This document shows positions 6,748 to 11,824 of a DNA stretch of 15,350 nucleotides, one piece after another (the stretch's first letter is position 1; the number at the start of each line of letters is the position of its first letter). The stretch comes from JBAZYZ01 sp964361185. GTDB taxonomy: Bacteria > Patescibacteriota > Minisyncoccia > Phycocordibacterales > VMEP01. The stretch is from NCBI GenBank assembly GCA_964361185.1, contig CAYHZS010000015.1, positions 1 to 15,350 on the forward strand, in the 5' to 3' direction. The notes beneath the pieces were generated by a model. That model ran no database searches. It was not told the DNA's origin and saw only the letters and a program-made list of their open reading frames with translations. Made by a program: the position numbers and the translations under genes.

Positions 6748-6797
6748 GTTAATTTGTAATTTACTAAAAGCTAACAAGTTATAAGCTAAAACCTAGT
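6748..6797. repeat. degenerate heptad array in the Clp leader (locus E)
   Basis: Units near AGCTAAC, AGTTATA, AGCTAAA and ACCTAGT (6769-6797) continue a weaker 7-bp rhythm from 6748, with one extra A at 6776. It lies in the predicted 5' leader, ending 4 bp before the ATG, and is inverted relative to locus D. Confidence 0.6.
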
Positions 6798-6801
6798 TTA
6801 C

Positions 6802-9489
6802 ATGCCCCCATTCGCAAATTTTACAACCAAAGCCAAAGAAGCAATCCGACGTTCTCATGAACTCGTCATTGAGCGCGGGCAAAATCAGGTTACTCCGATA
6901 CATCTTCTGACATCGCTCCTTCTTCAGGATGAGAGTATGGTTATTTCCATTTTGGACAAGCTTGAAGTTGACACCATACTGCTCACCGATTCGGTGCTCG
7001 AGGCGATTGAAACTCCTGAATCGAGCTCCGTCGTCTCCCCCGCTTATCAGATATATCTTACGCCCGACTTGGTTCAGGTTTTCAACGGGGCAGACAAAGT
7101 GGCTAAATTCCTGAAGGATGAATTTGTTTCGACCGAGCACTTATTCATCGCTTTGCTTGAAGTGCCGGGACAAACGCGAGAAATTTTGGCGAGGTTTCGG
7201 ATTAATAAAGAGCAAGTCCTTGGTGTTTTGGATGAACTCCGAAATCAGAAAATTACCGACGCTGATTCGCCCAAGAAATATCGCGTGCTTTCGAAATACA
7301 CAAGAAATCTGACTGACTTGGCTAGGGAAGACAAGCTCGATCCGGTTATCGGACGCGAAAGCGAAATAATGCGTATAATGCAGATTCTCGCGCGCCGAAC
7401 CAAAAATAACCCCATATTGATAGGCGATGCCGGTGTTGGAAAGACTGCTGTCATTGAAGGGTTGGCCAATCGCATCGCGAAGGGAGACGCGCCGGAATCT
7501 TTGAAAGACAAAGAGATAGTGTCGCTTGATTTGGGCGCGCTTGTGGCTGGCACGAAATATCGCGGAGAATTTGAAGAAAGACTCAAAGCCATGATGAAAG
7601 AGATTGAACGCTCGGACGGCAAAATTATTTTGTTTATTGACGAGCTCCACATGATAGTGGGCGTCGGCGCCGCCGAAGGAGCGGCAGACGCGGCAAATCT
7701 GCTCAAGCCCGCTTTGGCCCGCGGTGAACTGCGCGTTGTGGGAGCTACCACTTTAAAGGAATACCAGAAACATATTGAAAAAGACCCGGCTCTTTCCCGT
7801 CGCTTTCAGCCGGTTTACGTGACCGAGCCGTCAATTGAGGATGCGGTTGCTATCTTGCGCGGACTTAAGGAAAAGTACGAGCTTTATCACGGGGTGCGCA
7901 TTACGGACGACGCAATTGTGGCCGCGGTCAACTTATCTAGCCGTTACATTACCACTCGTTTTCTTCCTGACAAGGCAGTTGACTTAATAGACGAAGCCGC
8001 ATCAGCGCTCCGAATAGCGCTTGAAAACAAGCCACCGGTACTAGAAGAAACGCACAGGAAGGTTATGCGTTTAGAGATAGAAAAAGAGGCTATTAAGAAA
8101 GAAATTGAAGCCGAGGGGAGGAGCGAAAAAGAGATTAAAAAAACAAAATCACGCTTGAAAGAAATAGACAAAGAAATCGGCAACCTGAAGGAAAAAACAC
8201 GCGAGCTTGAACTCAAGTGGAAGAATGAAAAGGAAATCGTTTCTGGAATTCGCGCCATAAAGAAAGAGCTGGAAACTCTCCGCCTGGAAGCCGAGAACGC
8301 TGAAATTCGCGTTGATTTGTCCAAGGCCGCGGAAATACGCTACGGAAAGATACCGACGCTCAAAAAAGAACTTGTCGTCAAAGAAGCACGTCTTAAGAAG
8401 CTTCAAAAGTCGCGCAGGATACTTAAAGAAGAAATTATGGAAGAGGATATCGCCCACGTGGTCGCGCGCTGGACGGGTATACCTGTCTCCAAGATGCTTG
8501 AAGAAGAGGCAAAAAAACTCTCCCACATGGAAGAGGATCTGAAGAGGCGGGTTATAGGTCAAGAAGCGGCAATCGTGAAAATTTCAGATGCGGTACGCCG
8601 GTCAAGAGCTGGCATTTCAGATCCAAACCGCCCAATCGGTTCGTTCATGTTTTTGGGTCCGACCGGAGTGGGTAAAACTGAGCTTACTAAAGCATTGGCT
8701 GAATTTATGTTCGACGACGAAAAGGCGCTTGTCCGCGTGGATATGTCGGAATACATGGAACGCCATTCAGTGTCCAAACTTATCGGCTCGCCTCCCGGCT
8801 ATGTCGGGCACGATGATTCCGGACAATTAACCGAATCTATACGCCATCGTCCGTATTCGGTTGTGCTTTTTGACGAAATAGAAAAGGCTCATCCGGAAGT
8901 GTTTAACGTATTGCTCCAAGTGCTTGATGATGGCCGGCTGACGGATTCCAAGGGACGCACTGTTAATTTCAGGAATACTATAATCATCCTCACTTCCAAT
9001 ATAGGTTCGCAATATATTGATAGAATGGAATCTATCGGTTTTTCCCAAAATACCGACAGCGAAGATTATACAGGCGCCAAGGAAAAGGTGATGGGAAGTC
9101 TTAAGGAATTTTTCCGCCCGGAATTTTTGAATCGGCTGGACGATATCGTGGTGTTTGATATTCTCTCTCAGGAATCCATAAGGGAAATTGTTGGTATTCA
9201 AATCGGCATTGTCCGCGACCGCTTGGCGGCGAAAGAAATAAAGCTTGCTATATCTGGAGAAGCCGTGGAGCATCTCTCCAAAGAAGGATACAATCCTCAT
9301 TATGGTGCCAGACCGCTCAAAAGATTAATTCAGGAGAAAATCTTAAACCGTGCGGCGTCACTCATCATCTCCCGTGAAGTTGAAGCGGGGGACAGCGTGT
9401 TGGTATCGCTTAAAGACGGGGAACTCGCGCTTGAAGTGGAGAAAGATAAGACGGTGAAGAAATCCAAGCCACGCAAAGTGGCGGCGTAA
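6802..9489 (+). CDS. Clp/Hsp100 AAA+ ATPase (ClpC-like with ClpB-length middle domain)
   Basis: This hexameric unfoldase has 895 residues. The N-domain (about 1-150) is of Clp_N type. The first AAA+ module has Walker A GDAGVGKT (208-215) and Walker B LFIDELH (277-283). A long charged coiled-coil middle domain spans about 410-545, similar in length to the disaggregase ClpB and far longer than the ClpC one. The second AAA+ module has Walker A GPTGVGKT (619-626) and Walker B VVLFDE (687-692). After TSNIG the sequence continues to Ile745-Gly746-Phe747, nine residues on, exactly the spacing of the ClpP-docking VGF loop of Bacillus ClpC; ClpB lacks such a loop. So it appears able both to act on aggregates and to dock on ClpP. 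It has its own promoter and terminator and no SD. Related genes in CPR genomes are usually named ATP-dependent Clp protease ATP-binding subunit. Confidence 0.93.
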   Translation: MPPFANFTTKAKEAIRRSHELVIERGQNQVTPIHLLTSLLLQDESMVISILDKLEVDTILLTDSVLEAIETPESSSVVSPAYQIYLTPDLVQVFNGADKVAKFLKDEFVSTEHLFIALLEVPGQTREILARFRINKEQVLGVLDELRNQKITDADSPKKYRVLSKYTRNLTDLAREDKLDPVIGRESEIMRIMQILARRTKNNPILIGDAGVGKTAVIEGLANRIAKGDAPESLKDKEIVSLDLGALVAGTKYRGEFEERLKAMMKEIERSDGKIILFIDELHMIVGVGAAEGAADAANLLKPALARGELRVVGATTLKEYQKHIEKDPALSRRFQPVYVTEPSIEDAVAILRGLKEKYELYHGVRITDDAIVAAVNLSSRYITTRFLPDKAVDLIDEAASALRIALENKPPVLEETHRKVMRLEIEKEAIKKEIEAEGRSEKEIKKTKSRLKEIDKEIGNLKEKTRELELKWKNEKEIVSGIRAIKKELETLRLEAENAEIRVDLSKAAEIRYGKIPTLKKELVVKEARLKKLQKSRRILKEEIMEEDIAHVVARWTGIPVSKMLEEEAKKLSHMEEDLKRRVIGQEAAIVKISDAVRRSRAGISDPNRPIGSFMFLGPTGVGKTELTKALAEFMFDDEKALVRVDMSEYMERHSVSKLIGSPPGYVGHDDSGQLTESIRHRPYSVVLFDEIEKAHPEVFNVLLQVLDDGRLTDSKGRTVNFRNTIIILTSNIGSQYIDRMESIGFSQNTDSEDYTGAKEKVMGSLKEFFRPEFLNRLDDIVVFDILSQESIREIVGIQIGIVRDRLAAKEIKLAISGEAVEHLSKEGYNPHYGARPLKRLIQEKILNRAASLIISREVEAGDSVLVSLKDGELALEVEKDKTVKKSKPRKVAA

Positions 9490-9494
9490 TAATG

Positions 9495-9523
9495 AAAACT
9501 CCGACAAAGAATCGGGGTTTTTT
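9495..9523. terminator. bidirectional intrinsic terminator (Clp / transporter)
   Basis: AAAACTCCGA (9495-9504) pairs with TCGGGGTTTT (9512-9521), with one T-G pair, around CAAAGAA. The T-tract serves the Clp gene, and the A-tract on the other side serves the convergent transporter, whose stop begins at 9526-9524. Confidence 0.85.
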
Positions 9524-10372
9524 CTATCCAAACTTAATAAGAAGCACAATAAGGAAAGAAAGAAAGATAAAAAGTAAGCTTTTTGACGTGATTTTTTCTT
9601 TGAATAATAGCGCCGCGAACAAACTGGTGAAAAAAGTATAGAGCCCGATAATCACGTAAACTAAAGATATAGGACCAAGGGAAAGAGCTTTAGTAATGAA
9701 GTAAGAGACCCCCATTTGAAGAATTCCGCTAGCAAAAGACCATTTAAGCATATTTCCATGAGTGAGTTCACTAAGCAGAATATGTTTTCTTTTATAAAGC
9801 ACGATTGCCAGCGAAGCAATAAACGCGAAGGTTAATTGCCAAAAAATAAAATTATATACATTCACATTGTCCGCCGCGTTTTTTTGGACAAATTTATTGA
9901 AAGTAGAAAGAATTGATATAAACATGAAAAGTGGCAATATTTCAACTACAAAATGTATCTTGCTATTCCAGTATTGCGCGATAAAAAGTAAAACCGAGAG
10001 AGAAACGGCAACCCACTGAACCAATGTGATTACTTCATTAAGGAGCAGTACTCCGCCAATAATGACAAAAATATTTGAAGCAAGGCTTGTAAATGGAAAT
10101 ACGCTGCTGGTGTCTTGTTTGTGCAGAACGTGCATTTGGGATAGTACGAGAATCGCATAACCGGTTCCCCAGATAAATCCCAGAAGAAGAGTTCTTTGGT
10201 CAAACGAAATCGAAGGATACAGCAGAATCCCGGCTAGTATTGAAGCAAAAAAATATTGCCACGCCGAAAGCGTGTACTTATTAATCTGTTTAGCCGCTGG
10301 GACTTTGTAGGTGGTCATCAATAAACTCACCAGCGCCAAACTAACAATGGAATACGTTATCCAAATGTTCAT
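9524..10372 (-). CDS. DMT-superfamily (EamA-like) membrane transporter
   Basis: The 282-residue product is almost wholly hydrophobic, with about ten membrane spans in two similar halves, the EamA/DMT architecture. The first half ends near the basic YWNSKIH (about 134-140) and the second begins at FVVEILPLFMFISIL. Small features typical of the fold are visible, such as the helix ending VFPFTSLASNIFVIIGGVLLLNE and its counterpart GPISLVYVIIGLYTFFTSLFAALLFKE, each with a Glu at the helix end. The substrate is unknown; family members export metabolites or import purines, sugars or amino acids. It is transcribed alone, convergent with the Clp gene and divergent from tRNA-Tyr. No clear SD is visible. 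The GC content looks lower than that of its neighbours, as often in membrane proteins. Confidence 0.82.
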   Translation of the reverse strand: MNIWITYSIVSLALVSLLMTTYKVPAAKQINKYTLSAWQYFFASILAGILLYPSISFDQRTLLLGFIWGTGYAILVLSQMHVLHKQDTSSVFPFTSLASNIFVIIGGVLLLNEVITLVQWVAVSLSVLLFIAQYWNSKIHFVVEILPLFMFISILSTFNKFVQKNAADNVNVYNFIFWQLTFAFIASLAIVLYKRKHILLSELTHGNMLKWSFASGILQMGVSYFITKALSLGPISLVYVIIGLYTFFTSLFAALLFKEKITSKSLLFIFLSFLIVLLIKFG

Positions 10373-10427
10373 TGAACCATGTTAGCACATTATTTTGTCT
10401 TATATCTTCGCAAAATCTGATTTTTTG

Positions 10428-10456
10428 TTGCCAAATCGTCCCTCGTGATATATAAC
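10428..10456 (+). promoter_or_regulatory. promoter of tRNA-Tyr
   Basis: -35 TTGCCA (10428-10433), a 17-bp spacer and -10 TATAAC (10451-10456). The predicted start is about 9 nt before the mature tRNA 5' end. Confidence 0.7.
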
Positions 10457-10471
10457 TAAATGTGTTCTCAT

Positions 10472-10555
10472 GCGTCGGTGGTAGAGCGGTCAAATACAAC
10501 AGACTGTAAATCTGTCGGCCATTGGCCTACGAAGGTTCGAATCCTTCCCGACGCA
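10472..10555 (+). tRNA. tRNA-Tyr (anticodon GTA)
   Basis: The acceptor GCGTCGG (10472-10478) pairs with CCGACGC (10548-10554), and the discriminator is A10555. The anticodon stem ACAGA/TCTGT encloses CTGTAAA, giving GTA at 10506-10508. The class II variable arm pairs GGCC with GGCC around ATT. The T arm is GAAGG/CCTTC around TTCGAAT. CCA is not encoded. It has its own promoter and a strong terminator. Confidence 0.96.
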
Positions 10556-10557
10556 CA

Positions 10558-10597
10558 AAATTAAAATAGCCCAGATTTTTCTGGGTTATTTTAATTT
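10558..10597. terminator. terminator of tRNA-Tyr
   Basis: An 18-bp stem (10558-10575 with 10580-10597, one G-T pair) closes a TTTT loop. The CCCAGA/TCTGGG core is followed by an A/T-only base. It is symmetrical and could act on both strands. Confidence 0.85.
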
Positions 10598-10612
10598 CTG
10601 GTTCGCGCTGGA

Positions 10613-10634
10613 GCGACTAAGCTGCTTTAGTCGC
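10613..10634. repeat. hairpin with AGCAGC loop on the minus strand
   Basis: GCGACTAA (10613-10620) pairs with TTAGTCGC (10627-10634) around GCTGCT, which reads AGCAGC on the minus strand. It is a possible relative of the CAGCAG hairpins but has GC-containing arms. Confidence 0.5.
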
Positions 10635-10660
10635 GTGGAGGATTCGAACAGCGGAGCGTT

Positions 10661-10680
10661 AAATTTTCAGCAGAAAATTT
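10661..10680. repeat. CAGCAG-apex hairpin, copy 2
   Basis: AAATTTTC (10661-10668) and GAAAATTT (10673-10680) pair around AGCA. GCG (10656-10658) and CGC (10681-10683) can extend the stem past a TT bulge. The flanks CGGAGC on the left and GCGAG on the right are shared in part with copy 3. Confidence 0.65.
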
Positions 10681-10736
10681 CGCGAGCTGGTGCCCAGGCC
10701 AAAATTAGCGACGAGGCGAGAGGCGAAGGAGAATCC

Positions 10737-10805
10737 AACTCGGCGCACATGATGAAATAAATCCCAACTGCTTGGGGTTTTTTCATACATGTGCGAGCCG
10801 GAGTT
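10737..10805. other. long imperfect hairpin with an internal terminator
   Basis: From AACTC (10737-10741) to GAGTT (10801-10805) the two sides pair almost throughout with short bulges: CGCACATG with CATGTGCG, ATGAAA with TTTCAT, and AATCCCAA (10760-10767) with TTGGGGTT (10772-10779) around CTGC. The apical part plus the T-run (10778-10783) is a canonical plus-strand terminator. What it terminates is unclear, since tRNA-Tyr already has one; a short transcript from the preceding hairpin region is possible. The stretch 10598-11134 holds no convincing gene, only these hairpins, DnaA-like sites and a likely small RNA. Confidence 0.6.
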
Positions 10806-10806
10806 A

Positions 10807-10828
10807 TGTTTTTCCAGCAGGAAAAACA
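10807..10828. repeat. CAGCAG-apex hairpin, copy 3
   Basis: TGTTTTTCC (10807-10815) and GGAAAAACA (10820-10828) pair perfectly over 9 bp around AGCA. The arms differ from copies 1 and 2, yet pairing is kept. Confidence 0.65.
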
Positions 10829-10847
10829 AGCGAGGCAGGGTCGTGGA

Positions 10848-10873
10848 AATTTCGTTTTGACGAAAACGAAATT
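10848..10873. repeat. 11-bp perfect hairpin with GACG loop
   Basis: AATTTCGTTTT (10848-10858) pairs with AAAACGAAATT (10863-10873). It lies between copy 3 of the CAGCAG hairpin and the DnaA-like boxes. There is no T-tract and the function is unknown. Confidence 0.6.
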
Positions 10874-10894
10874 ATCCCTGACCACAATGTTTAG

Positions 10895-10914
10895 TTATCC
10901 ACTGCTTATCCACA
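10895..10914 (+). promoter_or_regulatory. two adjacent DnaA-box-like 9-mers
   Basis: TTATCCACT (10895-10903) and TTATCCACA (10906-10914) lie in tandem, 11 bp apart. The second is a perfect match to the consensus TTATNCACA and the first differs by one base. A weaker TTATCCCTG lies at 10872-10880. They end 7 bp before the -35 of the small-RNA promoter, so DnaA could regulate it. Two boxes alone do not make an origin. Confidence 0.55.
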
Positions 10915-10921
10915 TATTTTC

Positions 10922-10951
10922 TTGCCTGTTTAATCTCTAGACCTCTATAAT
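10922..10951 (+). promoter_or_regulatory. promoter of the putative small RNA
   Basis: -35 TTGCCT (10922-10927), an 18-bp spacer and a perfect -10 TATAAT (10946-10951). The predicted start near 10957 coincides with the first base of the closing stem of the RNA. Confidence 0.65.
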
Positions 10952-10955
10952 TATA

Positions 10956-11068
10956 GACGAGATTGATAGTTTGACAGGTTGTGCTGTGAAGTGTAGCCAC
11001 TCAATTGCAACAGATTGATAGAGCTATTTTATCTCGTCAAAAGATCCTGCCTAAAAACAGGGTTTTTT
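10956..11068 (+). ncRNA. putative structured small RNA (about 113 nt)
   Basis: No reading frame fits here, but three signals line up. A promoter ends at 10951. GACGAGAT (10956-10963) pairs perfectly with ATCTCGTC (11031-11038), and the stem continues with GATAG (10965-10969) and CTATT (11024-11028). An intrinsic terminator follows at once: ATCCTG (11044-11049) with CAGGGT (11058-11063), then T to 11068. Inside, GTTG (10978-10981) can pair with CAAC (11008-11011), and AGTG (10990-10993) with CACT (10998-11001). The 5' end starting in a closing stem and the terminator at the 3' end suggest an independent RNA. I do not recognise the family; it lacks the AGCAGCC core of SRP RNA and is too short for 6S RNA. 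A leader with attenuator for the gene at 11135 is the alternative. Confidence 0.5.
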
Positions 11069-11096
11069 GATTTCTGGAACCGCCCCCTTTTTGCCT

Positions 11097-11125
11097 TTGC
11101 CCAAAAATGTCTCTCTTGGTATTCT
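11097..11125 (+). promoter_or_regulatory. extended -10 promoter of the EF-Tu-domain-like gene
   Basis: -35 TTGCCC (11097-11102), a 17-bp spacer and -10 TATTCT (11120-11125), preceded by TGG, which makes an extended -10. Transcription would start only about 3 nt before the ATG at 11135, giving a leaderless mRNA. Confidence 0.5.
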
Positions 11126-11134
11126 TATAGTGTT

Positions 11135-11380
11135 ATGGCTACAAAGGTCGGAACAATTACTCATTGGTACGACAAAATCGGCGTTGCCGTCATTAAGCTC
11201 ACGGGAGCTCTTAAGAAAGGTGACCGCATTAAAGTGGAGCAGGGCGACGAAGTTTTTGAAGATTCCATCTCATCCTTGCAGATAGACCACGAAGACGTGG
11301 AATCAGCGAAGAAAGGCGATGAGGCCGCGGTAAAGCTTGCACAGAAAGCCAAGGAAGGAGCAACGATTTCGGTGCTGTAG
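11135..11380 (+). CDS. EF-Tu domain-2-like small protein (translation elongation factor-like)
   Basis: The 81-residue product is a single beta-barrel domain of the EF-Tu domain 2 type. It runs VGTITHWYDKIGVAVIKL (5-22), then LKKGDRIKV, a strand pair with SISSLQIDHEDVESAKKGDEAAVKL, and ends EGATISVL. This closely matches the C-terminal domain of U32 peptidases and the free-standing 'translation elongation factor-like' proteins of CPR genomes. There is no GTPase domain, so it cannot act as an elongation factor alone; an RNA or ribosome binding role is inference. ATG at 11135 is chosen over an in-frame ATG at 11015, because the extra 40 residues are Cys/Phe-rich, overlap the small-RNA region and do not match the domain. 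The nearby promoter predicts a leaderless message. Confidence 0.85.
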   Translation: MATKVGTITHWYDKIGVAVIKLTGALKKGDRIKVEQGDEVFEDSISSLQIDHEDVESAKKGDEAAVKLAQKAKEGATISVL

Positions 11381-11413
11381 TACCAATGGGCGCGGAAATT
11401 TTTCTTACGGCTT

Positions 11414-11432
11414 CCGCCGGAGCGGGTTTTTT
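11414..11432 (+). terminator. intrinsic terminator after the EF-Tu-like gene
   Basis: CCGC (11414-11417) pairs with GCGG (11422-11425) around CGGA, followed by G and six T. The stem is short. GCGGAA (11392-11397) pairing with TTCCGC (11412-11417) is an alternative. Confidence 0.6.
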
Positions 11433-11491
11433 GTTGATTTGCTTTTTTGTATAGGATGTAGTAATTTAAGCAGGTATTTTTAACTACAAAC

Positions 11492-11650
11492 ATGAGTCAA
11501 GACTTTTTAATCAGACTGGCCTGTAGCAAGTGCAAACGCACAAACTATTGGAGCCGAAAAAATAAGAAGAAAGTCGAGCGTAAAATTGAGCTCAAGAAAT
11601 ATTGTCGGTGGTGTAAAAAGAATACGCCACACAAGGAAGCAAAGAAATAA
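11492..11650 (+). CDS. rpmG: 50S ribosomal protein bL33
   Basis: The short frame encodes 52 residues, MSQDFLIRLACSKCKRTNYW and onward. It has two zinc-binding Cys pairs, CSKC (11-14) and CRWC (38-41). The intervening basic segment is RKNKKKVERKIELKKY (22-37), and the tail is KNTPHKEAKK. Length, basic charge, the TNYWSRKNKKK block and the CxxC spacing identify bL33 of the zinc-binding (C+) type, found in the large subunit near the E site. The start ATG has no clear SD. An intrinsic terminator follows 3 bp after the stop, then tRNA-Trp. rpmG next to tRNA-Trp is a common bacterial arrangement, usually followed by secE and nusG, which are absent here. Confidence 0.95.
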   Translation: MSQDFLIRLACSKCKRTNYWSRKNKKKVERKIELKKYCRWCKKNTPHKEAKK

Positions 11651-11653
11651 AGC

Positions 11654-11679
11654 AAAATCTCGCCAAAAGCGGGATTTTT
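11654..11679 (+). terminator. intrinsic terminator of rpmG
   Basis: AAAATCTCGC (11654-11663) pairs with GCGGGATTTT (11669-11678), with one T-G pair, around CAAAA. The T-run ends in TTTTTG. Confidence 0.85.
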
Positions 11680-11700
11680 GGTTATGATGACTATAATTAT

Positions 11701-11771
11701 GGGAGCTTAGTTAAGTGGTATAACTGCAGTCTCCAAAACTGCTGTCGGAGGTCCGATTCCTCCAGCTCCCG
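11701..11771 (+). tRNA. tRNA-Trp (anticodon CCA)
   Basis: The acceptor GGGAGCT (11701-11707) pairs with AGCTCCC (11764-11770), and the discriminator is G11771. The D arm is GTT/AAC. The anticodon stem GCAGT/ACTGC encloses CTCCAAA, giving CCA at 11733-11735. The T arm is GGAGG/CCTCC around TCCGATT. CCA is not encoded. The T loop begins TCC instead of the usual TTC, an unusual base at the position of the conserved T54-T55. TATAAT at 11692-11697 is too close to be its own -10. No clear terminator follows. Confidence 0.93.
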
Positions 11772-11824
11772 TTCATTACTGTGAAGTTAGTACCCTAGCA
11801 GGTCTAGTTAATGAATTTTGATTT

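Noticed and set aside
7141..8562. Several open frames over 120 codons antisense to the Clp gene
   Set aside because: They are shadows of a strongly conserved coding sequence with no start signals of their own.
10667..10885. Open frame of 72 codons on the minus strand with several Cys residues
   Set aside because: It runs through three strong hairpins and a terminator, has no start signal, and its translation resembles no protein.
10956..11068. SRP (4.5S), 6S or tmRNA identity for the small RNA
   Set aside because: The AGCAGCC/GGAA core of SRP RNA is absent, the length is too short for 6S RNA or tmRNA, and no tRNA-like ends or tag frame are seen.
11015..11134. Upstream start for the EF-Tu-like gene
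   Set aside because: The added residues are unlike the domain and lie over the small RNA and its terminator; an extended -10 promoter sits just before ATG 11135.
11692..11697. TATAAT as the tRNA-Trp promoter -10
   Set aside because: Transcription would start inside the mature tRNA and no -35 is visible.
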